Assembly: GCA_000436075.1 (NCBI GenBank)
Contig: FR884619.1
Location: 14,752-25,445 of the forward strand
Direction of reading: 5' to 3'
Length of the DNA stretch: 10,694 nt
Source of the DNA: Eggerthella sp. CAG:209
GTDB taxonomy: Bacteria > Actinomycetota > Coriobacteriia > Coriobacteriales > Eggerthellaceae
Notes under the pieces: generated by a model
What the model saw: the letters and a program-made list of their open reading frames with translations, nothing else
What the model was told of the DNA's origin: nothing
Database searches by the model: none
Part shown: positions 1 to 7,563 of the stretch, piece by piece
Layout of the letters: every line of letters begins with the position of its first letter
How positions within the stretch are numbered: the first letter of the stretch is position 1
Translations under genes and position numbers: made by a program

Positions 1-593
1 GAGCCGATGGCTGGATTCGCATTCCTGTCAGAAAACGTATCAATCCTTGCTTGGATTCTATCATTGCGCTTCTATATTGATGCATTCAAGCTATTGCGGA
101 TAACTATAGTCCCCGAGGGCTTGCTGGCAAACACCCTGATTGCAGCATGGGATGCTGGCGTTTCTTTCGGTATTTTTTTTTCGGCACTGCAAAGGTGTGT
201 TCTGCCCGACTTTTCCCAGGGCCTCAAAGAAGCGTGCTGCCTGGTGCCCCCTCGGAGCCGTAAAGGCATGCGCTGCCTGGCGCTCTTCTGGAAGAAGACG
301 AAATGCAGGCCGCACTCCGCATCAACAGATGCTCGATGCAGTGTGCCGTCGGCTATCGAATCCGTATCTGCTTTGAATATCAGAGCGTGCCTTTGCTGGA
401 ATAAAATGAAGAAGCAGGCCACAGGGGCGTGTCTATTGCTTTTCGACTCCCGTTGTTTTAGAACTAATCACACAAAGAATTTTTGTTGCATAACAGAATC
501 CGTTTGTTTCCAGTTTGTTATCGTTCACCAAAGTACGCTTTTTGATGCGCAAGCGGGGTGTACTATCTAGTCTCGTAGTTGAAAGGAATATTC
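1..593. other. Intergenic region upstream of citrate synthase, no convincing gene
   Basis: Open frames cross this stretch on both strands, but none resembles a known family. The longest plus-strand frame (7-570) is rich in Cys, Phe and isolated charged residues, has no membrane or domain pattern, and ends just before the citrate synthase ribosome binding site. I treat it as non-coding. Visible structure is limited to a short inverted repeat (CAGCAT/ATGCTG around 143-157), a run of nine T near 173-181 and a short hairpin near 263-277. It could be a long regulatory region or the decayed remains of a gene; the sequence does not decide this. Confidence 0.5.
539..566 (+). promoter_or_regulatory. 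Candidate promoter of citrate synthase
   Basis: TACTAT at 561-566 is a good -10 match. A weak -35 (TTTTTG, 539-544) lies 16 nt upstream. Transcription would start near 573, giving a leader of about 20 nt that just contains the ribosome binding site. The -35 match is poor, so an activator or another promoter further upstream is possible. Confidence 0.35.
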
Positions 594-1931
594 ATGGAAG
601 ACCATAAGCTTTCCCTATACGATAACATCGCAAAGGTCAATGCCGTCGATCCGGAACTGTACGAGCGTTACCCCGTAAAGCGCGGTTTGCGCAACAGCGA
701 TGGTTCTGGCGTAATCGCGGGCGTTACGAATATCTCTAACGTGCACGGTTACCTGATGAATGAGGGCGATAAGGTTCCCGACGAAGGCAAGCTCACCTTC
801 CGTGGCTACAGCATCTACGATCTTGTTGGCGGCGATGCCACCAAGCGTCGCGGCTTTGAGGAGATCGTGTATCTGCTGCTTATGGGGGAGCTTCCCACGT
901 CAAGCCAGCTCGATGTGCTTGTTGAGGCACTTGATGCTCAGCGCAATTTGCCCGATGGCTTCACCGCTTCGAAGATCATGAGCACGCCTTCTCATAACAT
1001 CATGAACCTTCTGCAGCGTTCGGTGCTCATGTTGTATGCTGACGACCCAAAGGCGGAAGAGCGTTCCTTCGAGCACGAGATCAGTACGGCAATCTCTCTT
1101 ATTTCCCGTCTGCCGCGCATCATGGTGCTGGCTCACTATGCCAAGCGTGCCGCGTTCTACAATGAGTCGATGATCATGCATCGCTTCATTCCGGGGCAGT
1201 CCACTTCCGAAACCATCCTTTCCATGTTGCGTCCCAACCGAGAGTTTACTCCTGAAGAAGCACGCATGCTCGACATCATGATGTCTCTGCACGCTGAGCA
1301 CGGTGGCGGTAACAACTCCACCTTCACTTGCCGTGTTCTTTCCTCTGCCGATACCGATCCGTATGCTGCTTACGCGGCCGCTATCGGTTCTTTGAAGGGC
1401 AGTAAGCATGGCGGTGCAAACCATAAGGTTCTGGCCATGCAGAAGGAAATCAAGGAAAATGTTAAGAATTGGGAAGATGAAGACGAAGTAGCTTCCTATA
1501 TTGCCAAGATCGTGAACAAGCAGGCATACGATCATACCGGATTGATCTACGGTATGGGTCATGCGGTGTACACGCTTTCCGATCCGCGCGCAGTTATCTG
1601 CAAGGATTTTGCAACAAGGCTTGCCAAGGGTACTGAGTTTGAAGCGGAGCTGAATTTGCTCAAGCTCATCGAGCGCCTAAGCCCTGAAGTCATCCTGCAG
1701 GAAAAGGGCACCAAGAAGGATATGTGCGCAAACGTTGATATGTATTCTGGATTCGTGTACTCCATGATGGGCATTCCGCAGGATATGATCACTCCGCTGT
1801 TTGCCTGCTCTCGTATGGCAGGTTGGGCTGCCCACCGTTTCGAGGAACTGGTAAGCGGCAAGCGCATCATCCGCCCCGCATACAAGACGGGCGTGAAGGC
1901 TCGCGAATACAAGCCTATCGAAGAGCGCTAA
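594..1931 (+). CDS. gltA: Citrate synthase
   Basis: Condenses oxaloacetate and acetyl-CoA to citrate in the cytoplasm, the entry step of the oxidative TCA branch that also feeds 2-oxoglutarate and glutamate synthesis. The protein is 445 aa. The family motifs are in order: the first catalytic His at 236 in LHAEHGGGNNSTF, the second at 272 in GSLKGSKHGGAN, the GMGHAVYTLSDPRA segment (321-333), and the catalytic Asp at 382 in NVDMYSG. The long form with a roughly 40-residue N-terminal extension resembles citrate synthases of Clostridia and anaerobic actinobacteria. I chose ATG 594 because GAAAGGA (581-587) lies 6 nt upstream; a TTG at 579 would overlap that site. Relatives include 2-methylcitrate synthases, so a side activity on propionyl-CoA cannot be excluded. 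It is monocistronic, with a terminator 30 nt downstream. Confidence 0.95.
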   Translation: MEDHKLSLYDNIAKVNAVDPELYERYPVKRGLRNSDGSGVIAGVTNISNVHGYLMNEGDKVPDEGKLTFRGYSIYDLVGGDATKRRGFEEIVYLLLMGELPTSSQLDVLVEALDAQRNLPDGFTASKIMSTPSHNIMNLLQRSVLMLYADDPKAEERSFEHEISTAISLISRLPRIMVLAHYAKRAAFYNESMIMHRFIPGQSTSETILSMLRPNREFTPEEARMLDIMMSLHAEHGGGNNSTFTCRVLSSADTDPYAAYAAAIGSLKGSKHGGANHKVLAMQKEIKENVKNWEDEDEVASYIAKIVNKQAYDHTGLIYGMGHAVYTLSDPRAVICKDFATRLAKGTEFEAELNLLKLIERLSPEVILQEKGTKKDMCANVDMYSGFVYSMMGIPQDMITPLFACSRMAGWAAHRFEELVSGKRIIRPAYKTGVKAREYKPIEER

Positions 1932-1960
1932 GCGTTTCTTGCTGGTCGTATCTGCAGGCA

Positions 1961-1995
1961 CAAACAAAAAGGCCCCCTCGGGGCCTTTTTGTTTG
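1961..1995. terminator. Bidirectional intrinsic terminator after citrate synthase
   Basis: A perfect 16-bp stem (1961-1976 with 1980-1995) closes a 3-nt loop. The core is GGCCCC/GGGGCC, flanked by A5 on the left and T5 on the right, so it can terminate transcription in both directions. It lies 30 nt after the citrate synthase stop codon and would also catch read-through from the converging nhaC gene. Confidence 0.93.
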
Positions 1996-2130
1996 CTTGT
2001 TGCCATGTCTTGTTTGGAGTTTCCTCAAAACAGCGAGGTGATATGCCCGCATGCTTTGTTCGGGCGCAATGCCTGATGTCTCAGAGTGCGAATTCGCATA
2101 TTTGGACCTTGTAATTGTCCGGGCAAAAGA
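1996..2130. other. Spacer between convergent terminators
   Basis: The 364-nt gap between citrate synthase and nhaC holds two terminators and no supported gene. Within this part there is a 12-bp perfect palindrome, TGCGAATTCGCA (2087-2098), and a GCCCG/CGGGC inverted repeat near 2045-2065. Neither is followed by a T tract. Their role is unknown. Confidence 0.5.
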
Positions 2131-2154
2131 AAGGGAGTCCCGAAGGACTCCCTT
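2131..2154 (-). terminator. Intrinsic terminator of nhaC, UUCG tetraloop
   Basis: On the minus strand a 10-bp stem AAGGGAGTCC/GGACTCCCTT closes the stable loop UUCG and is followed by TTCTTTTG. It lies 141 nt beyond the nhaC stop, giving that mRNA a long 3' tail. The tail also contains a TGCGC-TTTG-GCGCA hairpin (2159-2172). I found no small gene in the tail. Confidence 0.85.
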
Positions 2155-2295
2155 GTGGTGCGCTTTGGCGCAATACTTTGGCACAATACGCCTTGCTGCC
2201 CTTGGCGCTGTGGGTGCGATGCTCCACCTATCTTACTTAGAGCCGAAGGCGCAAAGCTCTCGTCGCTCAGTCCCAAGATGGGAGATGCGATATGC

Positions 2296-3924
2296 CTATG
2301 CGGCTTCCTTGTTGCCGAACACGCGTGTTGCAATAACAACCACGAGGGCAACAGCGATACCGCCGATAAGCGAAGGCCAAGGCGAACCGGTGAAGCCGGC
2401 AAGCAGATATCCAAACAGGCAGATGACGGCAACCAGGGAAGCGTAGGGAAGCTGGGTTGCCACGTGGCGCAGGTGGTTACATTCCGCACCAGCAGAAGAA
2501 AGGATGGTGGTGTCGGAAATAGGCGAGATGTGGTCGCCGTATACCGCGCCAGCAAGCGTTGCTCCGATGGTAACCAGGAATAGCGGGTCGCTTTCGGGGA
2601 ATACGCCCAAAACGATGGGCAGGATCAAGGCAGCGGTGCCCCAGGAAGTGCCCATGGCGAATCCGATGAAGCCAGAAACCACGAAGATAACGGCAGGCAG
2701 GAACGAAAGTTCAAAGCCCATGGTGGTAAGGAAGTTGGAAACGAATTCGCCCGTGCCCAGCATGTAGCGGCATGCGCCGCCCAGGCTCCATGCCAAAACA
2801 AGGATCATGATAGCGCCAACCATAGAGCGAACGCCTTCGGAAGCGCCTTCGGTAAAGCCAACCAGTGTGGTGAGCTTACGGGGCAGGAACATGCATGCAG
2901 CAACAACCAATGCCACAGCGGCACCGATGCACAATCCGCCGATGGGGTTTTCGCCAACAGCTGTTGCGAAATCTACGCCCTCAAAGAAGCCGCCAACATA
3001 CAGCATGCCCGTGATGGAGAATACGATAAGCACCACGATAGGGATAACCAGGTCGAATACCCTGCCATTGGGGGAAACATCCAGACCCTTGAACTGCTCG
3101 ACCGCTTTCGTGGCGCCCTCCAGGTCGGACTGCTCGGTGATAACGGTTTCGACGGCTTCGGGATTGCTGGGAACGCCTGCCTTGGATACCGTTTCCAGAG
3201 CGGAGGCATGGGGAGGAATGTGGCTGTAGGTATGAGCGTCGCAGTCGCGCTGGGCCTTGCCCATGCTGAAGAAGTCTTTGCCGAAACCGCACATAGCGAA
3301 CACGAACACAATGGTGACCAGTGCGTAGAGGTTGTACGGAATGGAGGCAACGAACGTGTTGAAGCCGTTTTCACCCATGTAGCCACCCATGGCAACCGCC
3401 CACGAGGAAACAGGGGCAATAATGCACACCGGAGCTGCGGTGGAGTCGATGATCCACGCCAGCTTTTCGTGGCTGATGCGGAACTTGTCGGTTACGGGGC
3501 GCATGACGGCACCAACAGTGAGGCAGTTGAAGTAGTCGTCAACGAATACCACGATGCCCAAAAGAGCCGTCATAACGGTTGCCATGCGTGCGCTCTTGAT
3601 GTGTTTCGCGGCCCATTCAGCGTATGCGCGCGAACCGCCAGCAATGGCGATGATGACGACTAACGCGCCCAATAATGCCAAGAATAAGATAAGCGCCGCA
3701 TTCGACGAGATTTGCTCCGCCATAACCTGAGGGATGAGCGTAAATGCGGTGATGAGCTGGTCGAAGCCGACACCTTCAAGGCAGAACTCGTAAATGATCA
3801 GGCCTGAGAACACGCCAACCAGCAGGGAGGAATACACCTCCTTGGTAATTAGGGCAAGGCCTAGCGCCAGAAGCGGCGGCAGGATAGACCAAGCACCGGT
3901 GGAAAGAAGCTCGAAGCCTTCCAT
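2296..3924 (-). CDS. nhaC: NhaC-family Na+/H+ antiporter
   Basis: Integral membrane antiporter that exchanges Na+ (or a similar cation or small-molecule pair) for protons. The protein is 542 aa, somewhat longer than the classical NhaC, with about a dozen hydrophobic segments. Family signatures are VVFVDDYFNCLTVG (125-138), the IIDSTAAPVCIIAPVSSWA segment (158-176), GTSWGT (425-430) and GDHISPISDTT (463-473). A hydrophilic loop of about 70 residues (about 215-287) splits the two membrane halves. AAGGAG lies 7 nt before ATG 3924, which fixes the start. It is transcribed alone, with its own promoter, leader and terminator. The NhaC family also includes malate/lactate and other antiporters, so the substrate is not certain. 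Confidence 0.88.
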   Translation of the reverse strand: MEGFELLSTGAWSILPPLLALGLALITKEVYSSLLVGVFSGLIIYEFCLEGVGFDQLITAFTLIPQVMAEQISSNAALILFLALLGALVVIIAIAGGSRAYAEWAAKHIKSARMATVMTALLGIVVFVDDYFNCLTVGAVMRPVTDKFRISHEKLAWIIDSTAAPVCIIAPVSSWAVAMGGYMGENGFNTFVASIPYNLYALVTIVFVFAMCGFGKDFFSMGKAQRDCDAHTYSHIPPHASALETVSKAGVPSNPEAVETVITEQSDLEGATKAVEQFKGLDVSPNGRVFDLVIPIVVLIVFSITGMLYVGGFFEGVDFATAVGENPIGGLCIGAAVALVVAACMFLPRKLTTLVGFTEGASEGVRSMVGAIMILVLAWSLGGACRYMLGTGEFVSNFLTTMGFELSFLPAVIFVVSGFIGFAMGTSWGTAALILPIVLGVFPESDPLFLVTIGATLAGAVYGDHISPISDTTILSSAGAECNHLRHVATQLPYASLVAVICLFGYLLAGFTGSPWPSLIGGIAVALVVVIATRVFGNKEAA

Positions 3925-3925
3925 G

Positions 3926-3943
3926 TACAGTCTCCTTACTGTA
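3926..3943 (-). promoter_or_regulatory. Shine-Dalgarno of nhaC presented in a hairpin loop
   Basis: The minus strand reads TACAGT-AAGGAG-ACTGTA: a perfect 6-bp inverted repeat whose 6-nt loop is exactly the ribosome binding site. The hairpin ends one nucleotide before the ATG at 3924. Stability or ligand-dependent occlusion of this hairpin could tune translation, but that is inference. Confidence 0.6.
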
Positions 3944-3960
3944 AATAGGGCGCAGGCGAT

Positions 3961-4017
3961 GCTGCGCTGGGAAGGCGGCGGCTAGCGAAGCCGCGCATGA
4001 TGCATTTCCAGCGCAGC
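3961..4017 (-). promoter_or_regulatory. Structured 5' leader of nhaC
   Basis: A perfect 10-bp inverted repeat (GCTGCGCTGG 3961-3970, CCAGCGCAGC 4008-4017) encloses a second hairpin (GCGGCT 3978-3983, AGCCGC 3989-3994, 5-nt loop). An alternative pairing, 3993-3999 with 4022-4028, uses overlapping bases and would compete with these stems. On the minus strand this lies between the putative promoter and the Shine-Dalgarno hairpin, so it may be a cis-regulatory RNA. I do not recognise it as a known riboswitch class. Confidence 0.45.
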
Positions 4018-4044
4018 CTTGCATGCGCTTTTTTAACTGTGCCG

Positions 4045-4050
4045 ATTATA
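4045..4050 (-). promoter_or_regulatory. Candidate -10 box of nhaC
   Basis: The minus strand carries a perfect TATAAT. Transcription would begin near 4038, giving a leader of about 114 nt that includes the hairpins described separately. No good -35 is visible at the right spacing, so this rests on the -10 alone. Confidence 0.4.
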
Positions 4051-4128
4051 GGCTAGCTTCGTTGCCACGGTGTTGCATTTATGAGCGGTGGAGGGCGTAA
4101 CGGGTGGGCGGCGCGTTAAGACGGGCGG

Positions 4129-4653
4129 TTATAGGAAATACTTTCTTGCATTTGCTCCCATAACAATAAGATCAACGCCTCGAAGAAGAGCGAACAGTGC
4201 GATGAACAGTGCGAGCATTTCGGGCATGGAGAAGAACATGAATCCGATAACGATGGAAATGACGCCCGAGAACAGCATCCAGCCCCAAAGGGGAAGGCCT
4301 GCGCGCTTGACCATGAAGGTTGCCACAACTTCATATATGCCGAAAACCAGAACGAACGCGCCGATAACCCAAGGCAGCACTGCCGCAAAAGCGAAGGGGT
4401 GAATCACGAACATGGCACCAATGAGCACGTCAAGGATGCCGTATGCCAAGATCCATCCCGAAAAGCCCAGAAGATCGCGGTCGCGAATGAACGTTGCGAT
4501 ATTGACTACGCCGGAAACCACAAAGGCGGCACCAACAATAAAGGCGATAGATGCAAGAGTGAGGCCTGGGAAAAATGCGCATACCAAGCCAAAGATGATA
4601 AACAATATGCCAGCAACAATAAGCTGCCAGTTCCGTTCGGTTTTCGTGTTCAT
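4129..4653 (-). CDS. HdeD/DUF308-family membrane protein
   Basis: Small inner-membrane protein of 174 aa with six closely spaced hydrophobic segments, almost no extramembrane loops, and the repeated glycine-rich helix pattern typical of HdeD (for example IVAGILFIIFGLVCAFFPG near the N terminus, and ILAYGILDVLIGAMFVIHP in the middle). In E. coli HdeD is linked to acid resistance at high cell density; elsewhere the biochemical role is unknown, so I give no symbol. GAGGGG sits about 7 nt before ATG 4653. It lies 204 nt upstream of nhaC on the same strand, but nhaC seems to have its own promoter. Both would suit a cell facing pH or ion stress, which is inference only. Confidence 0.82.
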   Translation of the reverse strand: MNTKTERNWQLIVAGILFIIFGLVCAFFPGLTLASIAFIVGAAFVVSGVVNIATFIRDRDLLGFSGWILAYGILDVLIGAMFVIHPFAFAAVLPWVIGAFVLVFGIYEVVATFMVKRAGLPLWGWMLFSGVISIVIGFMFFSMPEMLALFIALFALLRGVDLIVMGANARKYFL

Positions 4654-4682
4654 GGTAACCCCTCTATGTTGGCGTTTTCTTC

Positions 4683-4688
4683 ATTGTA
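4683..4688 (-). promoter_or_regulatory. Candidate -10 box of the HdeD-like gene
   Basis: The minus strand carries TACAAT 29 nt upstream of the start codon, giving a leader of about 22 nt with the GAGGGG ribosome binding site. No convincing -35 was found. Confidence 0.35.
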
Positions 4689-4835
4689 GTGCGCTTTGCT
4701 GCAGGTGAGGGCGTATGTAGGGGAAATGAAACAACACGAGCGCGAGTGGGGGTTTTGCCCCATCGCTGCTCTCGGCTGATGCTCCCGGCATTTTTTTGCC
4801 ACCCGCCCTGAGCCACCCTGAAGCGAAGCTTTCCC

Positions 4836-5561
4836 CTAAGCGGTAACGAAGGGAAGGGGGATGTCGTGGTCTTCTGCGGGGATGGGGGAAACCTCCTGTT
4901 CGGTAAAGGCGACGCCGACAACATGGCATGCATCAGTAAGTTGGCAAAGGTAGCGGTCGTAGTTGCCTGCCCCGTATCCTAGGCGGTTGCCGTGCGCATC
5001 GAACCCCACAGCGGGAACCACAATGAAGGCGAACTCGTCGGCGGCAAGGTAGGGCATGGGGGTAAGTTCGGGGCTGTTGTGGTGATACTCCTTTAACGGG
5101 TCATTCAGAAACGGCACGCTGTTGCTGCAGAATGCCTCGGCGCTAACCGAGCGCATTTCCATAGTTTGCTGAGTGACATGCTGGGTGTTGGGGCCCGACC
5201 CGGGTTTGCGCATCCCGCGCCCAGGAGCGTCGGGAATGCCATGGGCATCGGGCATCATGCAGGGAAAGGCAACAGTGCAGCCTCGCAGGTAGGCATAGTC
5301 GATGAAGATGCCCAGGTCAACTTCCCATGGGAATGCGGAGTATACGCCGACAACGGGTTTGCCCTGAGGCGTTTTGGCTATCAAGGCATCAAGGTGTTGG
5401 GTCAGCTTCGCGCAGATCTGTTTGCTCTTGCTCGCACGCGTTTCGGGCGCAAGAGCGGAGCGCGCTTTCTTTGCTTGGGCCCTTAGGCGGCTGCGGATTT
5501 TCTTGGGGGTTTCGTTGTTGGGCGTGGGGGTATGTTTGCTGTTGGTGCTCATACCGGGCAT
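4836..5561 (-). CDS. fau: 5-formyltetrahydrofolate cyclo-ligase
   Basis: Cytoplasmic ATP-dependent enzyme that converts 5-formyltetrahydrofolate to 5,10-methenyltetrahydrofolate, returning this storage form to one-carbon metabolism. Signatures: KKIRSRLRAQAKKARSAL near the N terminus (20-37), VYSAFPWEVD (73-82), VVPAVGFDAHGNRLGYGAGNYDRYL (181-205), which holds the nucleotide and substrate loop, and the C-terminal HDIPLPFVT (232-240). At 241 aa it is longer than the usual 180-200; the excess is a polar N-terminal tail of about 18 residues and an insertion around 104-140 rich in Gly, Pro and Gln. There is no clear ribosome binding site before ATG 5561 or before the in-frame ATG 5552, so the exact start is uncertain. 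It lies 137 nt downstream of the regulator gene, with no T-tract terminator visible in between. Confidence 0.87.
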   Translation of the reverse strand: MPGMSTNSKHTPTPNNETPKKIRSRLRAQAKKARSALAPETRASKSKQICAKLTQHLDALIAKTPQGKPVVGVYSAFPWEVDLGIFIDYAYLRGCTVAFPCMMPDAHGIPDAPGRGMRKPGSGPNTQHVTQQTMEMRSVSAEAFCSNSVPFLNDPLKEYHHNSPELTPMPYLAADEFAFIVVPAVGFDAHGNRLGYGAGNYDRYLCQLTDACHVVGVAFTEQEVSPIPAEDHDIPLPFVTA

Positions 5562-5632
5562 TGTACGCCTGGTGGGCGTGATAGGGGAAACGCGCTGGTG
5601 AGTGTACGCCTGGTGGGCGCAATAGGGAAACG
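5562..5632. repeat. Direct repeat, 41-bp period, abutting the fau start
   Basis: Copy 1 (5562-5592) and copy 2 (5603-5632) share an identical 17-nt core TGTACGCCTGGTGGGCG, then differ at two bases plus one missing G before ATAGGG and AAACG. The first copy ends directly at the fau initiation codon on the minus strand. It looks like a small tandem duplication of the leader; repeated binding sites are also possible. Confidence 0.75.
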
Positions 5633-5698
5633 TGGTGGCAAAAGCTGCAAAAGGAAAGGCGGCGGCCGAGGTGTTCCTTCGAATGAGGCTTGCGCTCG

Positions 5699-7186
5699 CT
5701 AGTGCTCAAGGGGTTCGGTGAGTGCGGCGGAGCAGAGTCCTGCGCGCGATTGTGTGTCTGACTTGCGGTATATGGAGGTCAAGTGCTTCTGCAACGCGCG
5801 AAGGGATATTCCCATGTCATCGGCGATGCACTGGAGCGTTTCCTCGCTTGAGCATACTGCGGAAAGAACGTCGCGTTCGCGTGGGGTAAGGCTGTATTGT
5901 TCCGAGAATGCCGCAAGGTGCTTTTCGGGAGCGCTTTTATCGGCGGGAGCTTTGGCTTCCGGTTCTTCTTGGGGCTTGGCGGTTTGCGCTTGCGCGGCGG
6001 TGAGCTCCGCCAGCTTTAGGGCTTCGATCTCGGCCTTATGCCGCGCGGTGCGACGCACGTTTTCGAGCGCGTGGGCAACAAGGAGGGTAGCCATGGCTAG
6101 TGCAATGGTTATCGACGAGATAAGCATGACATCGCCCGACGAGATCAAGGCCATGGAAGGCATGGCTGCAAGTGCGGCGCAGGTGTTGTTGGCGGCGCGT
6201 CCCATGCCCGCCCAAAGCGACGGGTTTGCACAGCGCATTGCAATGCGCAAAAACGACGAGGTGAAAAAGACCACGAAAAAGCCCGATGAAAGGTAAAAAA
6301 TTACCAAACCCAGAAGAACTTCGGAGCCGGTTTGGATGGCAAGGGCGGAAACCAGGGAAAACATGGCTACACACAGTATGGTAACAGTGGAATAGCGATG
6401 CTTAGTGAGGTCGAAGATGAAGCCAGCCGCAATGCCGCTGACGGCAAGAAGCAGGCGAGGCCAGGTTGAAAGGTCGAACATGCCTTGCGCGTTTGCCAGG
6501 GTAACCACGTTGTCGAGTGTGCTGAAAACGCAGGCAATTAGGGATACGCAGGCGAGCAGCAGGATTGCTTCCTTGAGGGCATCGCGTTCGTTGGCGGTTC
6601 GCTGGTCTTTTTCGGGAAGTGCGCTTCTGGCGGGGACTACGTGCAGCACGTTGCGGCGCGCTGCAAGAGCGAAGCCAAGTGCGATGATCGAAGCTCCGAT
6701 AATCGCGGCTTCGATAACGCTGTTTGGCGCCAAGGAATGAAGCAGGAACTGAGCGAGCAATCCTGCGGCATAAGAGGTGCCCACCAGACGGGAAAGGGAG
6801 TTGCTGGCATAGTGGGTTTGCGCAACGGAAAAGTAGGTGGCGTTTCCCAACATACCCAAAATCAAGAACAACAAGCATCCCAGCGACAACAAGGCGTTGG
6901 CGTTCTGGGTTAGCTGAGTTGCGACAAGGAGCAAGGCGGAAACGGTTCCCAGCACGCCGGCAAGAATGCTTCGATGCCTTGCGGCTGCCGTTCGATTCAC
7001 CAATGAATAGCCCACAAGCCCTATGGCGCTTGTGGCAAGGATGGATGCCTGTGCGCCGACTACCGAATCGGGGCTGGCGAGCTTGCCATAAGCGATGTCG
7101 AAGTGATATTCGCTGCCCAAAAACACGAAGACGAACAATGCCATAACGGCAAACGTGAAAAGATGTGCTTTGGGCTTTGGCTCCAT
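5699..7186 (-). CDS. Membrane-bound LuxR-type regulator (MFS-like 12-TM domain plus HTH)
   Basis: Predicted transcription regulator that senses through the membrane. The 495-aa protein starts with about twelve hydrophobic segments (about 8-372) in MFS-like arrangement, then a charged, Ala/Pro/Glu-rich linker (about 376-428), then a LuxR/GerE helix-turn-helix (431-488). The HTH has the hallmark LTPRERDVL (433-441), IADDMGIS (454-461) as the first helix and turn, and LQKHLTSIYRKSDTQSRAGL (465-484) as recognition helix and tail. This architecture is expanded in Eggerthellaceae, where members are often next to the metabolic genes they control. I chose ATG 7186 because the first membrane helix follows at once and GGAAAA lies upstream; upstream in-frame starts are only TTG and add a non-conserved tail. 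No obvious target enzyme is adjacent; ligand and targets are unknown. Confidence 0.85.
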   Translation of the reverse strand: MEPKPKAHLFTFAVMALFVFVFLGSEYHFDIAYGKLASPDSVVGAQASILATSAIGLVGYSLVNRTAAARHRSILAGVLGTVSALLLVATQLTQNANALLSLGCLLFLILGMLGNATYFSVAQTHYASNSLSRLVGTSYAAGLLAQFLLHSLAPNSVIEAAIIGASIIALGFALAARRNVLHVVPARSALPEKDQRTANERDALKEAILLLACVSLIACVFSTLDNVVTLANAQGMFDLSTWPRLLLAVSGIAAGFIFDLTKHRYSTVTILCVAMFSLVSALAIQTGSEVLLGLVIFYLSSGFFVVFFTSSFLRIAMRCANPSLWAGMGRAANNTCAALAAMPSMALISSGDVMLISSITIALAMATLLVAHALENVRRTARHKAEIEALKLAELTAAQAQTAKPQEEPEAKAPADKSAPEKHLAAFSEQYSLTPRERDVLSAVCSSEETLQCIADDMGISLRALQKHLTSIYRKSDTQSRAGLCSAALTEPLEH

Positions 7187-7563
7187 GGTGTTTTCCGAGA
7201 GGGGCGCAAAGCGGGTTTTTGACGCTTGCCCTCGACGTGTTCCTTCCTTTGTTTTCCCTGCTAATTCATTATTGTGCAACAAGGGTAGCCTTATGGCTTG
7301 GTTTCTTCTTGCGGAAACAAAAACCACCCCTATGGGCAGTGCGCACAAGGAGTTTAATGCGAAGAGCTGGCTTGGAGGGCGCTGGCTGCCAGCGGTATCG
7401 GCCGAAGCGCCAGGGCGTGCCCCGGGGCTCCATCGCGCTTGCGGGGCTAACTAGTGGTTGGTTTGACTAAGTGCTCAAGAGCGGTAATGACGCCAGCTGC
7501 GCAGCATGCTGCCCCCGTTGCCGTTGCCGCGTGCTCCCTATGAGCCACGACGTCAGCGCCGAA
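7187..7563. other. Intergenic region between regulator and transporter genes
   Basis: No gene is supported here. It must hold the regulator's promoter on the minus strand (an AATAAT near 7272 is a weak -10 candidate) and the end of the transporter transcript. Notable are overlapping palindromes at 7496-7512 (GCTGCGCAGC and the 12-bp GCAGCATGCTGC), with no T tract, and an inverted repeat CGCTGGC-T-GCCAGCG near 7379-7394. These could be factor-binding sites or mRNA-end structures. Confidence 0.45.

Noticed and set aside
7..570. Plus-strand open frame of 187 codons
   Set aside because: The composition is unlike a folded protein, there is no domain or membrane pattern, no ribosome binding site before its start, and overlapping frames exist on both strands.
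579..593. TTG start extending citrate synthase by five residues
   Set aside because: It would overlap the GAAAGGA ribosome binding site that is correctly spaced for ATG 594.
2807..3663. Plus-strand open frames antisense to nhaC, and similar frames opposite the other genes
   Set aside because: These are shadows of minus-strand genes with strong family motifs; none has a recognisable domain.
3993..4034. Plus-strand terminator: GCGCATG/CATGCGC stem followed by T6
   Set aside because: The loop is 22 nt, no plus-strand gene ends there, and the same bases are better explained as part of the minus-strand nhaC leader.
4770..4803. Possible plus-strand terminator (ATGC-GCAT stem with T7)
   Set aside because: The stem is only 4 bp and no plus-strand gene lies upstream; I also found no convincing terminator for fau on the minus strand.
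7187..7348. N-terminal extension of the LuxR-type regulator from a TTG
   Set aside because: It adds a basic, low-complexity tail before the first membrane helix; ATG 7186 gives the usual compact start. A TTG near 7285 cannot be fully excluded.
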